A stretch of 64,000 nt of DNA from Xanthomonas sp. DAR 34887 (GTDB lineage Bacteria > Pseudomonadota > Gammaproteobacteria > Xanthomonadales > Xanthomonadaceae): assembly GCF_041245805.1 (NCBI RefSeq), contig NZ_CP162490.1, forward strand, positions 721,001-785,000, in the 5' to 3' direction. The number at the start of each line of letters is the position of its first letter. Positions within the stretch are counted from its first letter, which is position 1. The notes beneath the pieces are model-generated. The model ran no database searches. It was not told the origin of the DNA and worked only from the letters and a program-made list of their open reading frames with translations. Below, one piece after another: positions 1 through 8,038 of the stretch. The position numbers were made by a program, and so were the translations under genes.

Positions 1-1710
1 CATGGCATGGAGGGCGAGGGCAAGCCCAGCGGCGCGTGGCTCAGCTTCGACCTGGGCAAGGGCCGTGCGGTCACCGCCATCTCGGCGATCTCGCACGTGG
101 ACGCCGAGGGCGCGCGCAACAACCTGCGCAGCGAGGGCATGGCCAATGGCCGCCTGCTCGGCTTCGATGCCATGCGCGCCCGCGCGCAGCAGGCCTGGGA
201 CAAGGAACTGGCCAGCGTGCGCGTGCGCGGCGGCAGCGGCGACGACCGCACGGTGTTCTACACCGCGCTGTACCACGCGCTGCTGCAACCGCTGACCGGC
301 AGCGATGCCGATGGCCGCTACCGCGGCTACGACGACGGGATCCACCGCGCCGACGGCTGGACCTATCACGAGTTCTTCTCGCTGTGGGACACCTACCGTT
401 CGCAGAACCAGTTGCTGGCGCTGTTGCGGCCGCAGCGCGCCGCCGACATCGCCCGCTCGATCCTGGCGATCGACGCGCAGGGCGGCTGGCTGCCGCGCTG
501 GGGCTACGCCAACTTCGAGAGCAACGTGATGACCGGCGATCCGGTCACGCCGTTCCTGGTCGACCTGTGGCGTTTCGGCGCGCTGCAGGGGCGCGAGGCC
601 GAGGCCTACGCCGCGCTGCGCCGCAACGCCTTCGAGATGCCGCCGTTGAACTCGCGGCTCGCCGGCCGTTCCGGCAACGCCAACTACCTGGCGCAGGGCT
701 TCGTGCAGTACGACCGCGCATTCCCGTCCAAGGGCATGGATGTCGATCCGCACCACGGCGGCTCGGCGACGCTGGAGTACGCGCTGGCCGACTGCGCGCT
801 GTCGACCATGGCCGGCGCGTTGGGGCATGCCGAGGATGCGGCGGTACTGCATCGTCGTGGCCGCAATTGGCGGACGGTGTGGGATCCGACGGTGCGCGAT
901 ACTGAAACCGGCTTCACCGGTTTCCCGCGGCCGCGCACCGAGGACGGTGCGTGGTACACGCCGTCGGATGGCCATTACACCCCGCGCTCGCAGCACGGCT
1001 TCCATGAAGGCACCGCCTGGCAGTACCAGTGGCTGGCGCAGCAGGACGTGCCCGGCCTGGTGCAGGCGATGCACGGGACAGAGCAGGCCGCGCGACGCCT
1101 GGATGCCTTTTTCGCCTACGACGCGCTGCTGGCCGATCCGGCCGGCGCCGCGCGCAAGGAATGGGTGGTGGGGCCGTACAGCTACTACAGCCAGTTCCGC
1201 TACAACCCCAACAACGAACCCGACCTGCACGCGCCATGGATGTACACGCTGATCGGCCAGCCGTGGAAGACCAGCACCGTGCTGCATGCGGCGCAGACGC
1301 TGTTCACCAATGCGCCGAACGGCGTCACCGGCAACGACGACCTGGGCACGATGTCGGCGTGGTACCTGTTCAGCGCCATGGGCCTGTATCCGGCGGTGCC
1401 CGGCACCGGCCAGTTCCTGCTGCATGCGCCGCGCTTCTCGCGCATCGAACTGGACGTGGGACCGGGCCGCACGCTGCGCATCGACGCGCCGCAGGCCGGC
1501 GACGGCAAGCTGCGTTACGTCGGTGGCGTGTCGCTGGATGGCCACGCGCACGCGCCGGTGTGGCTGGACTGGGCGCAGTTGCAGCGGGGCGGCCGGCTGC
1601 GGTTCGCGCTGAGCGATGCGCCGCAGCCGCAGGGCTGGGGCACGCGGCCGCAGGATCTGCCGCTGTCGCCCTGCGCCGACCCCGCCGCGACGCAGGTGAG
1701 CTGGCGTTGA
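1..1710 (+). CDS. GH92 family alpha-mannosidase (5' truncated)
   Basis: The reading frame is open from the first base, so the N-terminus lies outside the window; 569 residues remain. The family comprises Ca-dependent exo-acting alpha-mannosidases that release mannose from N-glycans or mannans with inversion, normally in the periplasm or at the surface. Visible hallmarks are HHGGSATLEYALADCALS (nt about 750-805), YNPNNEPDLHAPW (nt about 1200-1240), whose NEP glutamate matches the family general acid, and GNDDLGTMSAWY (nt about 1330-1365), whose aspartates match the general base region. The C-terminal beta-sandwich continues to the stop. A LacI regulator follows in the same direction 75 bp downstream, as is common beside glycoside hydrolase loci. 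The family assignment is secure; substrate linkage and signal peptide cannot be judged from this fragment. Confidence 0.93.
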   Translation, partial: HGMEGEGKPSGAWLSFDLGKGRAVTAISAISHVDAEGARNNLRSEGMANGRLLGFDAMRARAQQAWDKELASVRVRGGSGDDRTVFYTALYHALLQPLTGSDADGRYRGYDDGIHRADGWTYHEFFSLWDTYRSQNQLLALLRPQRAADIARSILAIDAQGGWLPRWGYANFESNVMTGDPVTPFLVDLWRFGALQGREAEAYAALRRNAFEMPPLNSRLAGRSGNANYLAQGFVQYDRAFPSKGMDVDPHHGGSATLEYALADCALSTMAGALGHAEDAAVLHRRGRNWRTVWDPTVRDTETGFTGFPRPRTEDGAWYTPSDGHYTPRSQHGFHEGTAWQYQWLAQQDVPGLVQAMHGTEQAARRLDAFFAYDALLADPAGAARKEWVVGPYSYYSQFRYNPNNEPDLHAPWMYTLIGQPWKTSTVLHAAQTLFTNAPNGVTGNDDLGTMSAWYLFSAMGLYPAVPGTGQFLLHAPRFSRIELDVGPGRTLRIDAPQAGDGKLRYVGGVSLDGHAHAPVWLDWAQLQRGGRLRFALSDAPQPQGWGTRPQDLPLSPCADPAATQVSWR

Positions 1711-1785
1711 GCCCGCGCACGCGGCGGGACGTCTCGCGCAGCCAATGGTTTACGCTGCGCGTCTGGCCAGAAGGGAAGCGATCCG

Positions 1786-2943
1786 ATGCGTCAAAAGCGT
1801 CCACCCCGTGCCCCGTCTGCACGCGCGTCCAAGGTCGTTTCGCCCAAGGCGGGGCAGGTGGCGACGGGCGCGGATAGCCCGGGGAAGGCCGCGCCGGCCG
1901 CCGCAGTGCGCGACCGGCAACGCGTGGTCACCGTCACCGACATCGCCGATGCGGTCGGCGTCTCCCGCGCGACCGTCTCGCTGGTGCTGCGCGGCAGCCC
2001 ATTGGTCCACGCCGATACCCGCGCGCGGGTGGAAGCGGAACTGAAGCGGCAGCGCTACGTCTACAACCGTGGCGCTGCCAATCTGCGCCGGCGCACCTCC
2101 ACCTGCGTGGCCTTGGTGATCAACGACCTGGCCAATCCGTTCTTCGCCGAGTTCGCGGCCGGCGTGGACGAGGCATTGGGGGAGAAGGGCTACGTGACCC
2201 TGCTCGGCAGTACCGGCGAGTCGCCCGAACGGCAGCAGGCCATCCTGGGTTCGCTGATGGAGCACATGCCGGCGGGGGTGATCCTGTCGCCGGCCGAGGG
2301 CAGCGACGCCGCACAACTGCGCAAGGTGCTGGGTGTGCGCGCGAACCTGCTGCTTTTCAATCGCGAACTCAGCGGAGCCGACGACTGGGGATTCCTGGGG
2401 CTGGACAACCAGCGCGGGGCGCAACTGGCCACCGAGCACCTGATCGCGCTGGGCCATCGCCGCATCGCCTTCTACGGCGGGCATGCCGATTCCAGTTCGT
2501 GCCGCCAACGCCGTGCCGGCCACGCGCAGGCGATGGCGCAGGCGGGGTTGCCCGTCGATCCGGCCTGTTTGATCGAGTCGGCGCCCAATCGCGTGGACGC
2601 GGCGGCGCGCCTTGGCGAACTGTTCGGCATGCAGGCGCCGCCGACCGCCGCGGTCTGCTACAACGACATGGTCGCGCTGGGCCTGATGCTGGGCCTGCTG
2701 GCGCGCGGCATCCGGCCGGGCCAGGACTTCGCCGTCACCGGCTTCGACGACATCGCCGAAGCGGCGATGAGCGTGCCGCCGCTGACCACGCTCGCCGTCC
2801 ATCCGCGCGCGTGCGGCCGCCAGGCGGCGCAGTTGGTGCTGGACCAGCTGAACGAAGGCGCCGCGCCGCGCAGGACGATCGCGCCGGTGAGTCTGTCGGT
2901 GCGCGAGAGCAGCGGCGCATCGCCCGTTTCCGCCCGCGCGTAG
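1786..2943 (+). CDS. LacI family transcriptional regulator
   Basis: 385 residues. An N-terminal extension of about 45 residues, basic and Pro/Ala-rich, precedes the helix-turn-helix at residues 49-69 (VTVTDIADAVGVSRATVSLV). The periplasmic-binding-protein-like effector domain starts near residue 105 (ALVINDLANPFFAEF). Family members bind palindromic operators and respond to sugars. The ATG at 1786 is preceded by a purine-rich GAAGGGAAG. The family norm is about 340 residues, so a start inside the extension, for example GTG 1906, is possible. Its position just after the GH92 gene suggests control of the adjoining glycan-use genes; this is inference from context. Confidence 0.93.
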   Translation: MRQKRPPRAPSARASKVVSPKAGQVATGADSPGKAAPAAAVRDRQRVVTVTDIADAVGVSRATVSLVLRGSPLVHADTRARVEAELKRQRYVYNRGAANLRRRTSTCVALVINDLANPFFAEFAAGVDEALGEKGYVTLLGSTGESPERQQAILGSLMEHMPAGVILSPAEGSDAAQLRKVLGVRANLLLFNRELSGADDWGFLGLDNQRGAQLATEHLIALGHRRIAFYGGHADSSSCRQRRAGHAQAMAQAGLPVDPACLIESAPNRVDAAARLGELFGMQAPPTAAVCYNDMVALGLMLGLLARGIRPGQDFAVTGFDDIAEAAMSVPPLTTLAVHPRACGRQAAQLVLDQLNEGAAPRRTIAPVSLSVRESSGASPVSARA

Positions 2944-3101
2944 CGCTGCGATCATCGGTTCGGCGAGAGTCGACAGTGGCCGTCGCCCTCCGATGCACCT
3001 CACGCGACATGGGGAACGCGTCCGGTCGTGCGTCCGCCACCTAATCTGTATACCCTCATGCCACCATGGGATCGCCGTGGCGACGCGAAGGGAGAGGACA
3101 C

Positions 3102-3533
3102 ATGTCAGAACACGAAGAAACATCGACCGCGGCACTGGATACCGATGCGCTGCTCGCCGCGGCGCATCATCCCGACTACCTGCTGCAGGACCTGGTGGCG
3201 ATCGCCAACCTGGGCGTGCAGATCGGGCTGACGCTGACGGTGGGCGGCAGCACCATCTCCGGCATGCTGATCGGCGGCAAGGAATTCATGCAGCGGCTGA
3301 CCGAGTCGATCACCGAGGTGGCGCCCGACGAACTGGTCGCGCCGCTGCAGGAACGCTTCCAGCCCTACCGCGACATCTACGAACAGAGCGAGCTGAAGCC
3401 GGCCACCTTCGTGCACCTCGCCGATGCACGGGTGGTGGCCACGGGCGGCGAGTTTCCGGTCAACGGTTGTCTTTGGCGCGGGCGGATCAGCCAGGTGTCC
3501 GGCTTCAGCATCGGCCTGATGTCCAGCGTCTGA
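3102..3533 (+). CDS. GvpU-like accessory protein
   Basis: 143 residues. The ATG at 3102 follows a GGGAGAGG ribosome-binding site. The central part (DYLLQDLVAIANLGVQIGLTLTVGG, followed by SGMLIGGKEF) resembles the gas vesicle accessory protein GvpU family of short soluble proteins; a C-terminal stretch, ATFVHLADARVV, leads into a GLWR-like segment typical of these stand-alone bacterial homologues. No other gas vesicle gene (GvpA/C/F/N) is visible nearby, so a vesicle role is unlikely. The resemblance was judged by eye from family memory. An intrinsic terminator lies 23 bp after the stop, so the gene is probably monocistronic. Confidence 0.55.
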   Translation: MSEHEETSTAALDTDALLAAAHHPDYLLQDLVAIANLGVQIGLTLTVGGSTISGMLIGGKEFMQRLTESITEVAPDELVAPLQERFQPYRDIYEQSELKPATFVHLADARVVATGGEFPVNGCLWRGRISQVSGFSIGLMSSV

Positions 3534-3556
3534 CCGGTTGCAGCAACAGCGCATGA

Positions 3557-3578
3557 CCCCGCTTCGGCGGGGTTTTTT
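3557..3578 (+). terminator. Rho-independent terminator after the GvpU-like gene
   Basis: Perfect CCCCGC/GCGGGG stem with a TTCG tetraloop followed by six T residues. It also lies just beyond the stop of the convergent diguanylate cyclase gene at 3585. The T-run serves only the plus strand. Confidence 0.9.
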
Positions 3579-3584
3579 GTGCGG

Positions 3585-5057
3585 CTAGGTGGAGACGCGA
3601 TCCCGGCCCGCCTGCTTGGCCCGGTACAGCGCGGCGTCGGCCATGCCGACCAGTTCGGCGGCCGACCACGGTTGGTCCTGCATGCTCACGCAGGCGATGC
3701 CGACGCTCACCGTCACCTGCGGGGCGGTCGGGCTGGACGCGTGCGGAAGGTCCAATGCGCGCACCGCCGAGCGCACCTGCTCCGCCAGTTTTTCCGCGCC
3801 GGCGTGGTCGGTGAACGGCAGCACGATCGCGAATTCCTCGCCGCCGTAGCGCGCGGCGGCGTCGTGCAGCCGCGATGCGCAGGCCGCCAGCGCTTGTCCC
3901 ACCTGGCGCAGGCAGGCGTCGCCGTTCACGTGGCCATAGGTGTCGTTGTAGAGCTTGAAATGGTCGATGTCGATCATCAGCAGCGAGACGGGGGAGTGCA
4001 CGGCTTCGCTCTGCTGCAGCGCGCGCCGCAGTTTGTGGTCGAAGCCGCGCCGGTTGTAGATGCCGGTGAGCGTGTCGATCCAGGCCTCTGTGCTCAGCCT
4101 GGTCTCGCTTGCGTGCATCCGCCGCAGTTGCTGGTCCAGCCAGATGCCGAGGCCGACGAACAGGGCGCAGCCGATGAGGGTGACGATCGAGCGGCGCAGC
4201 ACCAGTTTCCGCCATGGCCCCAGCACTTCGCGCGAGGACACGCCGGCCAGCACCGACAGCGGATAGGGCCGGGCCTGGGCGAAGCCGGAAATCCGCTCCA
4301 CGCCGTCGAGCGGCGAAACGTAGGTGACCCAGCCGCGGTGCAGCCGCTGCATGGTCCGGTGGATCGGCGAGCCGGCGATGCTGGTGCCGCTCAGGCTCTC
4401 GTCGCCCGGGTAGCGGGAGATGATGGTGCCGTCGTCGTGGATGATGGCGATCGATCCGTGGTGACCGACGTCGAAGGTGCTGTGGAAGCGCCTGAAATAG
4501 TCCAGGCGGATGCTGGCCAGCACGACGCCACCGAAGGAGCCGTCGGGATTGTTGATGCGCCGGGTCAGGGTGACGATCCACGAGCCGTCGGAGCGGCTCT
4601 GGATCGGGTGGCCGACGAACGGCAGGCTGTCGTGTTGGTTCTTGTGGTGCTTGAAGTAGTCCCGGTCGGCATTGTTGTGGTGGCGCGGCCCTCCCGGCAG
4701 CGAGGAATTCACCCATTGCCCGCTGGCGTCGTAGACGAAGATGGCGTGCACCCGGTCCGAACGGTTGGCTTCTTCGACCAGGAAGGTATGCAGCGCCTTG
4801 GGTTCCTTGTCGCCGGTTTCCACACGCGCCACGATGCCCGACAGCAAGGTCTCGGCGATCGCGAACGAGTCGCTGGTGTGCTGGGCCAGGGAACTGGCCA
4901 GGTTCAGCGAACTGGTCTGCGCGGTACGCAACGCCGTGCTCCTGGCGTCGCGCAGGGACGAGTATTCCGACGCGGCCAGCATCGCCCACGCCGCGGTGAC
5001 GAACAGGTACAGCGCCACGCGCTGGGCCAGGTGCCGTCGGTGTTTGTCTGCGCTCAC
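3585..5057 (-). CDS. Membrane diguanylate cyclase with periplasmic Cache sensor
   Basis: 490 residues from a GTG start at 5057, chosen because GGAAGG lies just upstream and the protein then begins directly before the first membrane helix. TM1 is near residues 14-32, followed by a periplasmic double-Cache-like region (VNSSLPGGPRHHNNADRDYF is a typical dCache signature), TM2 near residues 290-312, then a GGDEF domain. The active site reads GGEEF, and RLHD lies exactly five residues before it, matching the RxxD inhibitory site, so both catalysis and c-di-GMP product inhibition are predicted. There is no EAL domain. It should make c-di-GMP in response to an extracellular small ligand. The stop faces the GvpU-like gene. 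Confidence 0.92.
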   Translation of the reverse strand: MSADKHRRHLAQRVALYLFVTAAWAMLAASEYSSLRDARSTALRTAQTSSLNLASSLAQHTSDSFAIAETLLSGIVARVETGDKEPKALHTFLVEEANRSDRVHAIFVYDASGQWVNSSLPGGPRHHNNADRDYFKHHKNQHDSLPFVGHPIQSRSDGSWIVTLTRRINNPDGSFGGVVLASIRLDYFRRFHSTFDVGHHGSIAIIHDDGTIISRYPGDESLSGTSIAGSPIHRTMQRLHRGWVTYVSPLDGVERISGFAQARPYPLSVLAGVSSREVLGPWRKLVLRRSIVTLIGCALFVGLGIWLDQQLRRMHASETRLSTEAWIDTLTGIYNRRGFDHKLRRALQQSEAVHSPVSLLMIDIDHFKLYNDTYGHVNGDACLRQVGQALAACASRLHDAAARYGGEEFAIVLPFTDHAGAEKLAEQVRSAVRALDLPHASSPTAPQVTVSVGIACVSMQDQPWSAAELVGMADAALYRAKQAGRDRVST

Positions 5058-5263
5058 GTCCGCCTTCCGCCAGGGGGCCAATGGGCTCTTCCTGCAATCC
5101 CCGTGCCGCAGTTGGCGGCGGCCGGCCGGCATGCGCCAGCACGCAGGCGGCGCAGCGCTTGGTCGCGGTGCCGCGGACGTGCGGCAGCGACGGCGCAGTG
5201 GCCGCAGGAGCGGTCGAGCGCCGCCGGACGCCGCGCCAACAATGCCGGCAGCGATTTGCCCGG

Positions 5264-5295
5264 GCATATGCGAAACGTATATGATCCATATAACG
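5264..5295 (+). promoter_or_regulatory. Promoter with palindromes before the parD-like/map operon
   Basis: GCATATGC at 5264-5271 is a palindrome. A second dyad, ATATG-ATC-CATAT, lies at 5279-5291 within CGT...AACG flanks. TATGAT at 5280-5285 is a good -10, with TTGCCC 18 bp upstream as a weak -35. Dyads overlapping the promoter would suit autoregulation by the ParD-like product, whose start is 21 bp downstream; this is inference. Confidence 0.5.
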
Positions 5296-5315
5296 TCTTG
5301 GCCGGGGGAACTCAC

Positions 5316-5528
5316 ATGGGTATCGTCAACATCGACGACGACCTGCACGACCAGCTGCGCCGCGCCTGCACGGTGACCAGCCGCTCGATCAATGCGCAGG
5401 CCAACTTCTGGATCAAGATCGGCATGCTGTGCGAGATGCATCCGGAGCTGTCGTTCCAGGATCTGGTGGCGCGCGAGTTGCGCGCGGCCGGAGTGCAGCC
5501 GCAGGCGTTGAAATCGGGACGGGCGTGA
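5316..5528 (+). CDS. ParD-like small DNA-binding family protein
   Basis: 70 residues. The ATG follows a strong GGGGGAA site. The sequence starts MGIVNIDDDLHDQLRRAC and continues with TSRSINAQANFWIKIGMLCE, a ribbon-helix-helix-like pattern matching the ParD_like family (antitoxin-like proteins, Pfam PF11903 from memory). No ParE toxin is adjacent. Instead its TGA overlaps the GTG of the methionine aminopeptidase gene by four bases, giving translational coupling. It may act as an autoregulator of that operon through the upstream palindromes. Confidence 0.75.
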   Translation: MGIVNIDDDLHDQLRRACTVTSRSINAQANFWIKIGMLCEMHPELSFQDLVARELRAAGVQPQALKSGRA

Positions 5529-6301
5529 TCAAGCGGCCGGAGGAGATCGCGCTGATGGCCGAGTCCGGCCGGCTGCTGGCGCAGGTGTTCCATGCGCTGG
5601 ACCGGTTGCCGCTGCAAGGCCGCAGCACGCTGGAACTCAACGCCTTCGTCGAACGCATGATCGTCGAGGACCTGGACGCGCGGCCGGCCAGCAAAGGCCA
5701 GTACGGCTTCCCGTTCGTGCTCAATGCCTCGATCGACGATGTGGTCTGCCACGGCGTGCCGTCGGCCGAGGACGTGCTGCGCAGCGGCCAGATCGTCAAC
5801 CTGGACATCACGCTGGAGAAGAACGGCTACCTCGCCGATTCCAGCACCACCTACCTGGTCGGCGAGGTCGCCTATCCGGCGCGGCGGCTGGTGCAGGCGA
5901 CCTACCAGGCGATGTGGAAGGGCATCGCCGCGGTGCGCCCGGGCGCGCGCCTGGGCGACATCGGCCAGGCCATCGCCCGCCATGCGCGCGAGCACGGCTA
6001 CAGCGTGGTGAAGGAGTATTGCGGACACGGCATCGGCCGCGAGATGCACGAAGACCCGCAGATCCTGCACTACGGACACGCCGGCACCGGTCTGGAATTG
6101 CAGGAAGGCATGGTGTTCACCATCGAGCCGATGCTCAACCAGGGCCGCGCGGCGATCCGCTCCGAGCCGGAGCAATGGCCGGTGCACACGCGCGACGGCA
6201 AGCTGTCGGCGCAGTTCGAGCACACCGTGGCGGTGACGCGCAGCGGAGTGCGCGTGTTGACGTTGCGGCCCGGCGAGAAGCCGCTTTGCCGGATCGACTG
6301 A
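5525..6301 (+). CDS. map: Type I methionine aminopeptidase
   Basis: 258 residues. It starts at GTG 5525, overlapping the ParD-like stop as GTGA; the protein then begins VIKRPEEIALMAESGRLLA, matching family N-termini. The enzyme removes the initiator methionine from nascent proteins using two divalent metals. The metal ligands are recognisable: the two aspartates (VNLDITLEKNGYLADSSTTY), His in CGHGIGREMHEDPQ, and two glutamates in FTIEPMLNQG and FEHTVAVTRSG. It lacks the zinc-finger extension of MetAP1b/c. It is probably a second copy beside the housekeeping map-rpsB locus. The gene ends 22 bp before the convergent hydrolase. Confidence 0.93.
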   Translation: MIKRPEEIALMAESGRLLAQVFHALDRLPLQGRSTLELNAFVERMIVEDLDARPASKGQYGFPFVLNASIDDVVCHGVPSAEDVLRSGQIVNLDITLEKNGYLADSSTTYLVGEVAYPARRLVQATYQAMWKGIAAVRPGARLGDIGQAIARHAREHGYSVVKEYCGHGIGREMHEDPQILHYGHAGTGLELQEGMVFTIEPMLNQGRAAIRSEPEQWPVHTRDGKLSAQFEHTVAVTRSGVRVLTLRPGEKPLCRID

Positions 6302-6323
6302 AGCGAACGGCAGGCGCGCGGCG

Positions 6324-7313
6324 CTACGCCGCCGGAGCGGCGAAGTCGAAGACCTGTCCAGGTTCGGCGGCGACGAATCTGGCGGCGTCGATGCCTGCCA
6401 GGCGCAGCGCGTCCGCGAGCGCCTCGCGCGGCGCCTCGCGGCCTTCGTCGGTGAGCTGGAAGGTGCCCCAGTGGATGCCCAGCGCATGCCGGGCGCCAGT
6501 GTCCTGGAAGATGTGCACCGCTTCGGTGGGGTCGATGTGCTGCGGCGCCATGAACCAGCGCGGCGCGTAGGCGCCGATGGGGATCAAGGCCACGTCGGGC
6601 GCGCCGTACCTGCTGCGGATCTCGCGAAAGATGGCGCCATCGCCGTAGCCGGTGTCCCCTGCGAACCAGAGGGAACCCTGTGCCGTTTCGAGGAAGAAGC
6701 CGCTCCACAACGCCATCCTGCGGTCGCGCACGCCGCGGCTGGACCAGTGGTTGGCGCGGGTGAGGGTCACGCTTGCGCCCTCGCCGATCGGGAGCCGGTC
6801 GTGCCAGTCGCCGGTGCCGATTCGCGCATCGGGAACGCTGTTGCGCAGCAGGCGATCGTTGCCCAGCGGCATCACGAACAGCGGGCGATGCGCCCGATGC
6901 AGCTTGCGCAAGGTGTGGAGATCGAAGTGATCATAGTGGTTGTGGCTCAGCAGGACCGCATCGATCGGCGGCAGGTCCGCGAAGCGCACGCCCGGGGCCG
7001 TGACCCGCTTCGGACCGGCGATCTGCGAGGGGCTGGCGCGTTGCGACCAGACCGGATCGGTGAGGAGGTTGAGGCCCGCCACCTGGATCAGCAACGTGGC
7101 ATGGCCGACCATGGTGACGTGCAGGCGCTGGTGCCGCGGCGCAGGCACGGCGGGCGTGACCGGCACGTGCCTGGGCCAGCGCACGGTGTCCATGGCGGCT
7201 TTCCAGCGCAGCACCTTTGCCAGCGAGTTGTCGATGGTCGGTTGGCCGGGATTGAAGAAGCGCACGCCATCGAAGTGGTCGCTGACCGGGCCGTTGTAGT
7301 AGGGGTTTTTCAT
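6324..7313 (-). CDS. Metallo-beta-lactamase-fold hydrolase, NAPE-PLD-like
   Basis: 329 residues from ATG 7313 (MKNPYYNGPVSDHFDGVRF, the usual start of this family). The zinc-binding HxHxDH motif appears as LSHNHYDHFD. Other family marks are GHATLLIQ, LLTDPVWSQRASP, FAGDTGYGD and GIHWGTF. Homologues include N-acyl-phosphatidylethanolamine phospholipase D and UlaG-type enzymes. The substrate is unknown. It follows the TetR gene in the same direction with a 70-bp gap and may be the last gene of the 9556-6324 operon. The ribosome-binding site before 7313 is weak; an in-frame longer form to 7451 would overlap the regulator gene. Confidence 0.87.
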   Translation of the reverse strand: MKNPYYNGPVSDHFDGVRFFNPGQPTIDNSLAKVLRWKAAMDTVRWPRHVPVTPAVPAPRHQRLHVTMVGHATLLIQVAGLNLLTDPVWSQRASPSQIAGPKRVTAPGVRFADLPPIDAVLLSHNHYDHFDLHTLRKLHRAHRPLFVMPLGNDRLLRNSVPDARIGTGDWHDRLPIGEGASVTLTRANHWSSRGVRDRRMALWSGFFLETAQGSLWFAGDTGYGDGAIFREIRSRYGAPDVALIPIGAYAPRWFMAPQHIDPTEAVHIFQDTGARHALGIHWGTFQLTDEGREAPREALADALRLAGIDAARFVAAEPGQVFDFAAPAA

Positions 7314-7383
7314 TGGAAGTGCGTCGATGGAGGGGGGATGGCGCAAGTCGCGCAGTGACGAACGGGCAAGTTCCGGTTTCGGC

Positions 7384-8025
7384 TCATCCGTCGGCCGATC
7401 GCGGTTCGATCCCGTGCAGCAACAGCCGGCCATGCTGCTCAGCCAGTGCATGCAGGTCCGGCACGTGCGCGCTGTCGTTGCCGAACACCTGCTGGAACAG
7501 CATCGCCATCAGCATCGGTCCCATGATCGACAGCACGTAGAGCTTGGGGTCGCCGGCGGGGGCCGTGCCGCGCGCCTGGGCGGTTTCGATGAGGCCGGCG
7601 ATGGTGGACATTACCCGGTCGATGGCTTCGGCGTGCCAGATGCGGGCCAGCTCCGGAAACGCACGGCTTTCGCCGATCACCATGCGCATGATCGCGGGCA
7701 GACGCTGGTCGCCCATGCGCTCGGCGGCGCGCGCCAGCAACAGGGTGGCGAGTTCGGCGAGGCCGCCTTCGAAGGTGGCGGCGGCTTCCTCGATCGGGGC
7801 GAGGTTGGTCAGCAGCGCGTGGCGCACCACCGCGGCGAACAGGTCTTGCTTGTTGTCGAAATACAGGTAGAGCGTGCCTTTCGCCACGCCTGCGCGTTTG
7901 GCCACGTCCGCCAGTTTGGTCTCGGCAAAGCCGTTCTCGGCGAAGGCGTCGAGCGCGGCGCTCAGGATTTCCGCAGGGCGTTCGTCCTTGCGGCGTTTCC
8001 ATTTGGGCGTGGTCGCTTGCGTCAT
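7384..8025 (-). CDS. TetR family regulator
   Basis: 213 residues from ATG 8025. The N-terminal HTH is typical: AALDAFAENGFAETKLADVAKRAG followed by VAKGTLYLYFDNKQDLF. The C-terminal ligand domain ends with the HGIEPRSADG tail. It lies 13 bp after the monooxygenase stop, in the same direction, so the two are probably cotranscribed. A near-perfect 22-bp dyad just upstream of the operon (9570-9591) is the likely operator, implying autoregulation and induction by a substrate of the monooxygenase. Confidence 0.93.
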   Translation of the reverse strand: MTQATTPKWKRRKDERPAEILSAALDAFAENGFAETKLADVAKRAGVAKGTLYLYFDNKQDLFAAVVRHALLTNLAPIEEAAATFEGGLAELATLLLARAAERMGDQRLPAIMRMVIGESRAFPELARIWHAEAIDRVMSTIAGLIETAQARGTAPAGDPKLYVLSIMGPMLMAMLFQQVFGNDSAHVPDLHALAEQHGRLLLHGIEPRSADG

Positions 8026-8038
8026 GCGGTCTCGATGC

